A DNA stretch of 64,000 nucleotides from Planococcus donghaensis (lineage in GTDB: Bacteria > Bacillota > Bacilli > Bacillales_A > Planococcaceae): positions 2,666,001-2,730,000 of the forward strand of contig NZ_CP016543.2 of the NCBI RefSeq assembly GCF_001687665.2, read 5' to 3'. Below are positions 10,867 to 18,419 of this stretch, piece by piece (the stretch's first letter is position 1; every line of letters begins with the position of its first letter). The notes beneath the pieces were generated by a model. It saw nothing but the letters and a program-made list of their open reading frames with translations. It did no database searches and was not told where the DNA came from. The position numbers and the translations under genes are program-made.

Positions 10867-10896
10867 ATATTAAAATATGAATGAGCATTCAGTCAA
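10867..10896 (-). promoter_or_regulatory. fadF promoter
   Basis: Minus-strand -35 TTGACT (10891-10896) and -10 TAATAT (10867-10872) with 18 bp between them. The spacer is filled by the FadR-type operator, an arrangement that would block RNA polymerase when bound. Confidence 0.65.
10878..10891. promoter_or_regulatory. FadR-type operator before fadF
   Basis: TGAATGAGCATTCA: two perfect 6-bp half-sites with a 2-bp centre, close to the B. subtilis FadR consensus (TGAATGAATANTCATTCA). It sits between the -35 and -10 of the fadF promoter. Confidence 0.75.
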
Positions 10897-10953
10897 CCTA
10901 AATATATAAGAGTTTTCAAATTCTTTTTTATAATAAAAGCGATGGATTAAATA

Positions 10954-10982
10954 AAGCCGTATCCTGTAATAGGATACGGCTT
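10954..10982 (-). terminator. Terminator of the B12 salvage operon
   Basis: A perfect 12-bp stem (10954-10965 with 10971-10982), 5-base loop, followed on the minus strand by a short T-rich tail. It lies immediately after the cblS stop codon. Confidence 0.8.
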
Positions 10983-10987
10983 AGATT

Positions 10988-11665
10988 TTATACAAATTGG
11001 ATGGAATACATATGCTCCCCAAAATACCGCCTTGCTTGTTCCAGGTTGTCGTGTTGCACACCAACTAAAACACAACTAGCAGGTCCGCTAGATTTTTTTG
11101 AATCTACTGAAGTTAAAATTTTCACCGGTCGCTTCATTAGCAATTCGAATTCTTTCGATATGCCTTTTGAGCCAACCGGCCAAATTCGTTCTACTAAAGA
11201 TGTATCGAGCGCTTTTTTAAGTAGTGCCAGATTGGCCGTTTGATGCACATGAGTCAAGACTTCTTGGCCAACTAGCGGGACGCCGTAAACAAACCAATCT
11301 AAAGAGTCGACTGACATGTACTTTCGCAATTCCTTGCCGATCATCGTCACTGCGATACCCGATTGCACTGTAGGCATATTGGTTTCAGTACTCCCAGAAA
11401 TAGCTGGAAGCACTAATTGCGCTTCTACGAAAAGTTCGGTTACCCCTTCGACATAGGCCTCCCAACTCGAAGCTCCACTAAAATTGTGAATGAGTACTGC
11501 TTGCGGTTCGCTGCCTGCTGCCCATTGTTCGAGCAAGGCGACACGTGCCGCAAATTTTGCTGTAACGGTGTCAGAAACTTGTACCACATCTTGTTCTTTT
11601 CTACCGATTGCTGCCGAGTTATCGGAAGTGATGACAAGCCCATCTATTAATAACTCATGTCGCAT
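10988..11665 (-). CDS. cblS: Probable alpha-ribazole kinase CblS
   Basis: 225 aa. The ATG at 11665 is preceded by GGAGGTTCGGGGC, so the GTG start five codons upstream, which lies in the SD itself, is rejected. CblS proteins phosphorylate alpha-ribazole to alpha-ribazole-5'-phosphate, the nucleotide loop precursor used by CobS; they replace CobT in some Firmicutes. The protein resembles the AIR-synthase (PurM-like) fold: an N-terminal LLIDGLVITSDNSAAIG segment and a C-terminal glycine/alanine-rich region. Its gene overlaps cblT by 11 bp and closes a B12 operon that lacks cobT. The assignment comes from family resemblance and this pairing; no enzyme motif is decisive. Confidence 0.72.
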   Translation of the reverse strand: MRHELLIDGLVITSDNSAAIGRKEQDVVQVSDTVTAKFAARVALLEQWAAGSEPQAVLIHNFSGASSWEAYVEGVTELFVEAQLVLPAISGSTETNMPTVQSGIAVTMIGKELRKYMSVDSLDWFVYGVPLVGQEVLTHVHQTANLALLKKALDTSLVERIWPVGSKGISKEFELLMKRPVKILTSVDSKKSSGPASCVLVGVQHDNLEQARRYFGEHMYSIQFV

Positions 11666-12137
11666 GCCCCGAACCTCCACTAGCCTTTACTACATACGGC
11701 AGTAAGAGCGCGGCTACTGCGGCATTGATCAAGGAAGCTATTAATAGTGCGGGGACAGCCGCATAAAAAAATGCGGGCGACAATAAAAAGTAAAACGGGA
11801 TAGCCGCTACCACACCGTTACCAATGATAAATGCTAGCCATTTCAGCCAATGTTTACCTGCATGATGCAGTTTTGCAAACAACCATACGACTGCCCACAT
11901 TTCGATTGCGATTATTACGTGAAAGGGGCCGAGTGGCATGCCACCGAACAATGCGGAAATCAAATGCCCGAACGCCGCTATAGTCCCAACAAGTGGCGCT
12001 GAAAAAAAAAGTACCGCTACTAGCGCTGGTGTTGCATCAAGTGCAATAGACGCTATGCCGAGCGGAATTTTAATCATGCCCCCTATTGCGGACAAGCTGA
12101 TAAATAAAGCCGCAAGTGCTAATTTTTTCGTAGTCAT
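11655..12137 (-). CDS. cblT: Alpha-ribazole transporter CblT (ECF S-component type)
   Basis: 160 aa with about five membrane segments. The N-terminus is typical of ECF S-components (TTKKLALAALFISLSAIGG). CblT imports alpha-ribazole for lower-ligand salvage in Listeria and Geobacillus. It is encoded immediately upstream of cblS with an 11-bp overlap, and 2 bp after the adenosyltransferase. Being S-component-like it should need a shared energising module (EcfAAT) encoded elsewhere. The assignment as CblT rather than another S-component rests on the partner gene and the operon. Confidence 0.75.
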   Translation of the reverse strand: MTTKKLALAALFISLSAIGGMIKIPLGIASIALDATPALVAVLFFSAPLVGTIAAFGHLISALFGGMPLGPFHVIIAIEMWAVVWLFAKLHHAGKHWLKWLAFIIGNGVVAAIPFYFLLSPAFFYAAVPALLIASLINAAVAALLLPYVVKASGGSGHAT

Positions 12138-12138
12138 C

Positions 12139-12729
12139 TTACTCTACCGATTTCTTACTGCGTCCGCCGTTCTTAAATACTTTGGCACTACGCACATATT
12201 CGTTATCTGGCACATTAGCACGTGAATTGACGACACGTGACGCTGCGAATAAATAATCCGACAACCGATTTAAATATCGCTGTACCACTGGAGGAAAGTC
12301 CTCTCCAGACTTCAGCAACGTAACTGTTTGTCTTTCAGCACGACGCGTAATTGTGCGCGCGATGTGAAGCGTTGCAGCAGCCGGAGTTCCTCCTGGCAAA
12401 ATAAAACGTTCGAGAAGTGGTGGTTCTTCCATCAATTCATCAATGCGTTTTTCTAGAACTTCTACTGGTTCTTCCGTCATTTTATAATTTGGCTCTTTTC
12501 GAACATCTGCCAAATCGCCACCGCAATCAAATAATTCATTTTGAATCGCTTCTAAATCTTCCAACAGATCCGCATAAGTTTCAGGTGCCAATTCAGTCAT
12601 CGCTTTGCCGATAAATGAATTAACTTCATCAATCGTTCCGTATGCTTCAACGCGCGGTGCATCTTTATCAGTACGCGCTCCGATTAAACTTGTTTGTCCT
12701 TTATCCCCGGTTTTCGTGTAAATTTTCAT
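12139..12729 (-). CDS. pduO: PduO-type corrinoid adenosyltransferase
   Basis: 196 aa. It transfers the adenosyl group of ATP to cob(I)alamin or cob(I)inamide, giving the active coenzyme. The N-terminus MKIYTKTGDKGQTSL is the family signature for ATP binding; VEAYGTIDEVNS and the C-terminal block with RAERQTVTLL, NRLSDYLFAASR are also standard. The C-terminal tail is lysine/arginine rich. It overlaps the upstream cobU-like gene by 29 bp. It makes the adenosylcobalamin that IcmF uses. Confidence 0.93.
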   Translation of the reverse strand: MKIYTKTGDKGQTSLIGARTDKDAPRVEAYGTIDEVNSFIGKAMTELAPETYADLLEDLEAIQNELFDCGGDLADVRKEPNYKMTEEPVEVLEKRIDELMEEPPLLERFILPGGTPAAATLHIARTITRRAERQTVTLLKSGEDFPPVVQRYLNRLSDYLFAASRVVNSRANVPDNEYVRSAKVFKNGGRSKKSVE

Positions 12730-13132
12730 TTTGATCCGCCCCTTTTATCGTTTGTGGAATACCGTACCAAATCCGTGTAATTTGTTGTGCTTCTGAAAAT
12801 AAAAATTGATACATTCGGCCAACAAGGTCGCGCGTTTCACGCTCGATCCGTTCTGTTGGTACAATGCCTCGGTTTAAATCTGTTAACACCCAGATTTGTT
12901 TTGATTGACTAGAGCTTAGCGTTTTTTTGACTTGCTCTATTATTTGCGGTTCTGTTAAACCTTGTTCGAGTTCATCTTTTACCCAACGCTCCACTCCAGC
13001 AATTACCGTCACGGAATCATTACGTATCAATGGTGGCATCATACCTTCATGCCAAGATGCTTCTTCATTTTGTATCAAGTTTTTCACATATTGTCGTTTG
13101 CCGTTAAAGGCTCCACCGAAAACGATGTGCAT
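12701..13132 (-). CDS. CobU-like protein, short paralogue
   Basis: 143 aa, shorter than normal CobU (about 180). A variant P-loop FGGAFNGKRQY lies at the N-terminus. The C-terminal half keeps the CobU guanylyltransferase signature that its partner at 15870 lacks: WVLTDLNRGIVPTERI, then RDLVGRMYQFL and a GIPQTIKG end. The middle part with the HR..R block of CobU is missing. SD GAGGAG is 8 bp from the ATG. It overlaps the phosphatase gene by 49 bp and pduO by 29 bp. Possible roles are the nucleotidyl-transfer half of the CobU reaction or regulation of it. It could also be a decayed copy, though the tight overlaps argue for use. Confidence 0.7.
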   Translation of the reverse strand: MHIVFGGAFNGKRQYVKNLIQNEEASWHEGMMPPLIRNDSVTVIAGVERWVKDELEQGLTEPQIIEQVKKTLSSSQSKQIWVLTDLNRGIVPTERIERETRDLVGRMYQFLFSEAQQITRIWYGIPQTIKGADQNENLHENRG

Positions 13133-13668
13133 AATGCTCGCTCCTCAAACGCTTGGCGACTTTGCCATGTTAACTTATGGCAACCTCCGTGTAGCGCAAT
13201 TTGATCTTGAAATCTCTCACCTAAAGCTTGCGCGATTAAGTAACGAATCGGTCCCCCGTGTAGAACTAACGTAACTTCGTTGCCATTTGGTATTTTTCGC
13301 ATACCTCGTTCAACCCGCTCCGCCATGTCTTTTAAACTTTCACCACCAGGCGGACTGATGTTCCACGGATCATCTATCCAGTCGCGATAATGTTGAATAT
13401 TGTTTAACTGTTCATAGGTTTTCATTTCCCATTGTCCAAAATGACATTCCCGTAACTCTCTGTTTGCTCGGTATATGGCATTTGGAAACAACACAGCTGC
13501 CGTTTCTCGACATCTCTTTAAATCACTGCCCATAACTTCTTTCTTCTGCAAATCAGGTTTAGCGTCAAATGGCAAAACCGATTCATCGGTCCAGCCAATA
13601 TAACGTTTTTGCTCGTTTCCTCGTGTTGGAGCATGGCGAATTAAACGAAGAACAAAAAAGTCATCCAT
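13084..13668 (-). CDS. cobC: Histidine phosphatase, probable alpha-ribazole phosphatase
   Basis: 194 aa. It belongs to the phosphoglycerate-mutase-like superfamily: RLIRHAPTRGN at residues 8-18 carries the catalytic His (RHG-type motif), ECHFGQWEMKTYEQL follows, and LVLHGGPIRYL near 150 gives the second His. In a B12 operon such enzymes remove the 5'-phosphate of alpha-ribazole phosphate or adenosylcobalamin phosphate. It lies between cobS and the short cobU-like gene, overlapping both (28 and 49 bp). The specific substrate is inferred from the operon. Confidence 0.85.
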   Translation of the reverse strand: MDDFFVLRLIRHAPTRGNEQKRYIGWTDESVLPFDAKPDLQKKEVMGSDLKRCRETAAVLFPNAIYRANRELRECHFGQWEMKTYEQLNNIQHYRDWIDDPWNISPPGGESLKDMAERVERGMRKIPNGNEVTLVLHGGPIRYLIAQALGERFQDQIALHGGCHKLTWQSRQAFEERALCTSFSVEPLTANDNM

Positions 13669-14411
13669 ACTAAAATCTCCACTCCTTCCACATATGCACC
13701 TAACAAATCACCTGTGACACCGCCAAAATTGCGTAAGCACCAAATGCGGTATAGCCACGAAACAAGAATCACAACAACTACAATTAACAGCGCATTTCCA
13801 TTGCCCATACTTGCAATCAAGAGCGCTACATTCACTACAGTTGCGATAATTGCAAGTAGTCGCAGCTTTTTATGATTGGTTCGTTGCTGAAAAAAAGCTG
13901 CTACCCCATCAGGCTTGGCTGGCTTTGTAGTACTGAATAAGCCCAATAAGCCAATTCGTGAAAACACAGGAACTAACAAAATCCATAAAAACGACACTTC
14001 GTTAATGATTTCTGCAACAAGGATAATTTTGCCCACAATGGCCACTACTAACACCATCGCACCAAAAGCTCCAATTCGCGGGTCTCCCATAATCGCCAAC
14101 CGCTTGTCCCGATCTTGGTAAGAAAAATAGGCATCTCCCGTATCTGCCAAACCGTCCATATGCAATCCACCGGTCATCACCATCCCAATCAACACCACGA
14201 TAAAGCCGAGCAGTAAAGAGCTAATATCTGTTGCATCACGCAGCAACCAGACAGTGCTAGCCAAAACACTGCCGAACAACAAACCTAATAGAGGGAGCAT
14301 GGCATACATAGTCGTAATGTATTCTTTCTCCATCGGCAATTGTTTTTTAACAGGAATGACTGAGAAAAATTGAAGCGCCAATAAAAATCCGGTTTTTAAT
14401 TGCCGAGTCAT
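13641..14411 (-). CDS. cobS: Adenosylcobinamide-GDP ribazoletransferase (cobalamin synthase)
   Basis: 256 aa, polytopic membrane protein with about six segments. CobS joins adenosylcobinamide-GDP with alpha-ribazole (phosphate) to make adenosylcobalamin (phosphate). Family marks: LLALQFFSVIPV at the N-terminus and the metal-binding GGLHMDGLADTGDAYFS block near residue 81. The gene overlaps cobQ by 4 bp and the phosphatase by 28 bp. It acts in the membrane at the last step, fed by CblT/CblS on the nucleotide side and CobU on the corrinoid side. Confidence 0.95.
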   Translation of the reverse strand: MTRQLKTGFLLALQFFSVIPVKKQLPMEKEYITTMYAMLPLLGLLFGSVLASTVWLLRDATDISSLLLGFIVVLIGMVMTGGLHMDGLADTGDAYFSYQDRDKRLAIMGDPRIGAFGAMVLVVAIVGKIILVAEIINEVSFLWILLVPVFSRIGLLGLFSTTKPAKPDGVAAFFQQRTNHKKLRLLAIIATVVNVALLIASMGNGNALLIVVVVILVSWLYRIWCLRNFGGVTGDLLGAYVEGVEILVWMTFLFFV

Positions 14412-15865
14412 GGTGTTGCCCCCATTATTTCTGTGACTTTCTGCCAGTCTATATGGTTTTTAACATGTTTGGCCCAGCGATTAAAAGGATCTTCCGATTT
14501 TTCATGTACTTGAATCGGTAAGTTTTTCTGTTTGCGAATCGGTGTTAAAAATGCAGTTCTACAGCTCCGATCGCGGAAAAAACCATGTAAATGCGTTCCA
14601 ATCATGCGGTCACGATAATACCCTTCAACTGACTCTCCATAATCAACTAGCGAATGTTCGATTCCTGTGACTCGACCATGATGAATTTCATAGCCGCTCA
14701 CTTCGACTTCTAAAGCATCAAATTTCACTATGCCTTTTTGACGTTGAACGGTTTTTTCTTTTTCAAAACTAACGTGCATATTTGGCACCAAGCCAAAACC
14801 CGCTTCAACTTTTACTGCAACACCGTCGTGTCCATATGGATCTGACAAGGTTTCCGCAAACATTTGAAAGCCACCACATAAACCGACAATCCATGTATCT
14901 TTTGCTAATGATTGTAATTTTTCTGCTAACCCCTGCTTTTTCCAATACCGCAAATCCGCAACCGTGCTCTTCGTGCCAGGCACTAGTAAAATATCGGGTT
15001 GTCCGATTTCTTCAACGGTTTTTACCCAACGAACCGATACGTCCGGCTCTGTTAAAAACGGTTCAATATCCGTGAAGTTGGATATGTATGGATGCTCACA
15101 CACCACCAAATCGATTGCACCTTTAATCGTGGATTGTTTTTGTACCGCACCCACTCCAAGTGAATCTTCTTGCTCGATTTCGTGACTGTCCATATAAGGA
15201 ATCACACCAAGAACTGGAATTCCTGTATACGATTCTAAAAACTGCACACCATCTTCAAAAAGTTTGGCGTCCCCTCTGAATTTGTTGATGATCAAGCCTT
15301 TCACTCGTTGTTTTTCTGGGATTAAAGCGAGCGTTCCAACAATTGAGGCAAAGACGCCACCACGTTCAATGTCAGCCACAAGAATTACGGGAACATCTGC
15401 CCGTTTTGCAACTGTCATATTGACCAGTTCGCGGTCGTTTAAATTCATTTCAGCGGGACTTCCCGCTCCTTCAATAACTAAATGCGTGAAATCTTTTGCT
15501 AAATTGGTCAGTGCTTGATCGATTGCTTGTAATCCTTTTTCGTAAAATTGCGCTCGGTAGTCCATGCCGTCCATCGTTTCAAGTTTTTTACCGAACAACA
15601 CCACTTGCGATTTCATGCCGCTTTCAGGTTTTAATAAAATCGGATTCATGTCGACAGTAGCTATCGTCCGAGCTGCTTCTGCTTGCACGCCTTGCGCGCG
15701 ACCAATTTCTTCGCCAAGTATCGTCACATAAGAGTTATTTGACATGTTCTGTGATTTAAAAGGAGCAACTTTCACGCTTTCATCCGAAAGAATTCGGCAA
15801 AAAGCGGTACACAGCATACTTTTGCCGACATCTGAAGAAGTTCCTTGAATCATTATTCCGCGCAT
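14408..15865 (-). CDS. cobQ: Cobyric acid synthase
   Basis: 485 aa. The ATG at 15865 follows AAGGAAGTG and begins MRGIMIQGTSSDVGKS, the standard start; 14 extra in-frame codons upstream overlap cobU and are not used. CobQ amidates side chains b, d, e and g of adenosylcobyrinic acid a,c-diamide with glutamine and ATP. It has an N-terminal dethiobiotin-synthetase-like ATPase domain (P-loop near residues 8-15) and a C-terminal class-I glutamine amidotransferase domain with GLCGGFQMF (Cys nucleophile near 325) and HLHGFF. It is odd in an operon otherwise devoted to salvage of complete corrinoids, see findings. Confidence 0.95.
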   Translation of the reverse strand: MRGIMIQGTSSDVGKSMLCTAFCRILSDESVKVAPFKSQNMSNNSYVTILGEEIGRAQGVQAEAARTIATVDMNPILLKPESGMKSQVVLFGKKLETMDGMDYRAQFYEKGLQAIDQALTNLAKDFTHLVIEGAGSPAEMNLNDRELVNMTVAKRADVPVILVADIERGGVFASIVGTLALIPEKQRVKGLIINKFRGDAKLFEDGVQFLESYTGIPVLGVIPYMDSHEIEQEDSLGVGAVQKQSTIKGAIDLVVCEHPYISNFTDIEPFLTEPDVSVRWVKTVEEIGQPDILLVPGTKSTVADLRYWKKQGLAEKLQSLAKDTWIVGLCGGFQMFAETLSDPYGHDGVAVKVEAGFGLVPNMHVSFEKEKTVQRQKGIVKFDALEVEVSGYEIHHGRVTGIEHSLVDYGESVEGYYRDRMIGTHLHGFFRDRSCRTAFLTPIRKQKNLPIQVHEKSEDPFNRWAKHVKNHIDWQKVTEIMGATP

Positions 15866-15869
15866 GTTT

Positions 15870-16418
15870 TCACTTCCTTCTAAAAGCCAGACCGTTCTCC
15901 ATCTCAATTGCTTGATCCGCTTTCTCCACTAACCAAATGTGAATTTTACCGAGCCATGCTTGGTATCGTTCATCACGCACGAAGTCATCTAACACTTCGT
16001 TTGAAACAATGGTCAATAGTTCAACTGCGTTTAGCATTTGATCGATTGTCTCTTGCAACCTCGTCCATTTCGCTTCCATACATCCGGCTTTATCAACGCA
16101 CATATTACCCGTTTCCCAGCCTTCGTATAGTTCGTTGGCAAGCCAGGTCGTCACACAATCCCACAACACTAAATCATGCGGTTGTAGTTTTTCGATAGCA
16201 TTTTCCATTTTGTGTGCTTGTTCGATTGTGAACCAGTTGTCTTGCAAACGGTCGTCACGGTGGCGTTCAATCCGTTCTTTCATTTCCTCATCGTACGCTT
16301 GTCCACTTGCGATATAAACTTTACGAGTCTCGCCAAATGTGCGGACAATCGTTTCGGCATAAGCACTTTTGCCACTGCGAACGCCGCCGCTAATAAAAAT
16401 CAATTCGCCTCGAGCCAT
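15870..16418 (-). CDS. cobU: Adenosylcobinamide kinase/guanylyltransferase CobU (C-terminus altered)
   Basis: 182 aa. It phosphorylates adenosylcobinamide and then transfers GMP. Intact P-loop FISGGVRSGKSAYAE at 8-22, VYIASGQAYDEEMKERI and the HRDDR block with the guanylylated His, then VLWDCVTTWLANEL. After VSNEV the usual GxGIVP motif is absent and the following RD..G..N segment is poor; the short paralogue at 12701 keeps that region. The kinase half therefore looks intact while the guanylyltransferase end is questionable. It overlaps cobD by 19 bp and ends 4 bp before the cobQ start. Confidence 0.88.
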   Translation of the reverse strand: MARGELIFISGGVRSGKSAYAETIVRTFGETRKVYIASGQAYDEEMKERIERHRDDRLQDNWFTIEQAHKMENAIEKLQPHDLVLWDCVTTWLANELYEGWETGNMCVDKAGCMEAKWTRLQETIDQMLNAVELLTIVSNEVLDDFVRDERYQAWLGKIHIWLVEKADQAIEMENGLAFRRK

Positions 16419-17479
16419 TCGCTAATCGCCTCCCGAAGTTTTTCCATATTGTCAGGTGATTTCATCCCGATTCGGAACCACTGGCCATTCATTCCTTGAA
16501 AAGATTCGGTATGGCGAAGAACAATTCCTTTTTTTAAAAGGTCTGTAAAAAAGGCAGAAGTGTTTTTTGATTCAGGCAGCTTAAAAGACAAAAAGTTCAC
16601 CGCAGAATGGGTAGTCTCGCAGTGATACATGGCTAAAAATTGTTGCATTTTTTCTCGTTCAGCTGTTGCCACTTTGATCACCTTTTCACGATAATCTCGT
16701 TGTTCCAAACAACTTGCGCCGATTGTCGCGGACAACGCATTGACGTTCCAATGCGCCGCTCCTTTTTTTAATCGCTCAATTGTTTTCCTCTGACTAACTA
16801 CATAGCCAAGACGCAGACCCGGAATCGCATACATTTTGGTCATTGACCGAACAATAATGACATTTGGAAACTCGTTTAAAAAAGGGATAAAAGAAGCTTC
16901 CTCACCAATAAAATCGATAAATGCTTCATCAAGTACCAGTTCACAATCGTGTTCGAGACAGGTTTTCGCGATTTGCTGAAGCTTTTTAATATGTATGAAA
17001 ACACCGGTCGGATTATGCGGATTGCATATATAAAGCGCTTTGCAGCCGGATATAGTAGTTTGAATGCTTTCAAGTGTTAATATCCAGCCGTTTCCCGGTT
17101 GTAATTGAATCGTCTGAATTTCAACATTTTCTGCTTCTAAAGTTTGACGGTATTCCGAAAATGCCGGTTCAACTAACACAACCTGTTGGTTTCTATACCT
17201 TTTAGCCAGCCAAGTAAACACCTCAGCTGCTCCGTTTCCTGTAGCTACTTGGTCCACATCAACTTGATGAAAATGTGCTGCTGACGTTCGAAACGGTTCA
17301 CCGTCCGGATCTGGATAAGAGCCGATTAACGCGTACATTTCCGACCATTGTTCTTTTAAAAACGCAGGAGGTCCAAATGGATGGACATTTTCACTGAAAT
17401 CTATTAGTTGTTCGGGCGGGCTGATACCCGCTTGTTTATATAAGCGCAGTGGATTGGCTCCATGATTAGGCAATTCCAA
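16400..17479 (-). CDS. cobD: L-threonine-O-3-phosphate decarboxylase
   Basis: 359 aa, PLP-dependent, aminotransferase class I/II fold (histidinol-phosphate aminotransferase-like). It makes (R)-1-amino-2-propanol phosphate, the linker that CbiB attaches to cobyric acid. Marks: HGANPLRLYKQAG at the N-terminus, IDFSENVHPFG, NPHNPTGVF (about 190), DEAFIDF with the PLP-contacting Asp, and RSMTKMYAIPGLRLGY with the Schiff-base Lys. It overlaps cbiB by 14 bp and cobU by 19 bp. HisC is the main alternative for this fold, but the operon and the N-terminus favour CobD. Confidence 0.92.
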   Translation of the reverse strand: MELPNHGANPLRLYKQAGISPPEQLIDFSENVHPFGPPAFLKEQWSEMYALIGSYPDPDGEPFRTSAAHFHQVDVDQVATGNGAAEVFTWLAKRYRNQQVVLVEPAFSEYRQTLEAENVEIQTIQLQPGNGWILTLESIQTTISGCKALYICNPHNPTGVFIHIKKLQQIAKTCLEHDCELVLDEAFIDFIGEEASFIPFLNEFPNVIIVRSMTKMYAIPGLRLGYVVSQRKTIERLKKGAAHWNVNALSATIGASCLEQRDYREKVIKVATAEREKMQQFLAMYHCETTHSAVNFLSFKLPESKNTSAFFTDLLKKGIVLRHTESFQGMNGQWFRIGMKSPDNMEKLREAISEWLEAN

Positions 17480-18419
17480 GTAAGACTCCTCCTAACGCAA
17501 ATAAAATAAAAAATCCAATTGTCACTTTTTTCATCTGTTGAATTGTTTCTTTAATATGATGTGCTTTGAGTTGGTAAACCGGCCTTCCCATGAGCGCACG
17601 GTGAGATTTAACACCCCGGTACCAATTGGTTCCGCCTAATTGAACGCCTAACTGTACAGCCGTTGCCGCTTCTAACCAGCCGCTATTTGGACTTGGATGC
17701 TTAGGGGCATCTTGCAACCAAATTTGAAGACGCTGACGTAATGAGAGTGTTTGGTGGCTTTTTGTCATGATTATAAGTAAAAAGCCTGTTATGCGACTCG
17801 GAATGAAATTCAAGACATCGTCCGCTTTTGCCGAAGCAAATCCAAATTCCTTAAATTCATCATTTTTGTAACCTACCATTGAATCCAGTGTATTCACCGC
17901 TTTGTAGAGCCATAAACCAGGCGCTCCTAATAAAAACGCCCAAAATAACGGTGCGGTTACGCCATCACTTGTGTTTTCGGAAACCGTTTCGACAACGCCA
18001 CGCGTAATCTCACTTTCATCTAATCCATCTGTATCTCTTCCAACAATCCAGGACAACTTCTCACGTGCCAATTCCATATTTTGATCGATAAGTGGGTGAT
18101 AAACATCCATTGCTGCATCTTTCAAACTTTTTTGCGCCAGTCCTGAAGCGATTAACAACGCTTCTATCGCAATACCAACAACTGGATGAATCGAATAAGC
18201 TAAAAAGACAATGGCATATACAATTATGAATACAGCAACCGCAATGGTTGCAAGAAGCAAAAATCCGTTTTGGAATGCAACATTCCCACGATTCCACCGA
18301 TTGGTTAAGTTTTTTATTGCTCTCCCAATCCAACGAACGGGGTGTGGCCAATTAAGTGGATCTCCAACAATGCGGTCGATAATGATCCCTAAAAAAATCG
18401 CTAAAAGATGTGACATCAT
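17466..18419 (-). CDS. cbiB: Adenosylcobinamide-phosphate synthase CbiB
   Basis: 317 aa membrane protein with four to five hydrophobic segments. It condenses cobyric acid with aminopropanol phosphate. Family marks: IIDRIVGDPLNWPHPVRWIG near the N-terminus, ETVSENTSDGVTAPLFW near 144 and NTLDSMVGYKN. The start ATGATG overlaps the btuD-cbiZ stop by 4 bp. It rebuilds what the CbiZ domain of that fusion takes apart, allowing a new aminopropanol arm and nucleotide loop to be fitted on imported corrinoids. Confidence 0.95.
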   Translation of the reverse strand: MMSHLLAIFLGIIIDRIVGDPLNWPHPVRWIGRAIKNLTNRWNRGNVAFQNGFLLLATIAVAVFIIVYAIVFLAYSIHPVVGIAIEALLIASGLAQKSLKDAAMDVYHPLIDQNMELAREKLSWIVGRDTDGLDESEITRGVVETVSENTSDGVTAPLFWAFLLGAPGLWLYKAVNTLDSMVGYKNDEFKEFGFASAKADDVLNFIPSRITGFLLIIMTKSHQTLSLRQRLQIWLQDAPKHPSPNSGWLEAATAVQLGVQLGGTNWYRGVKSHRALMGRPVYQLKAHHIKETIQQMKKVTIGFFILFALGGVLLGIA

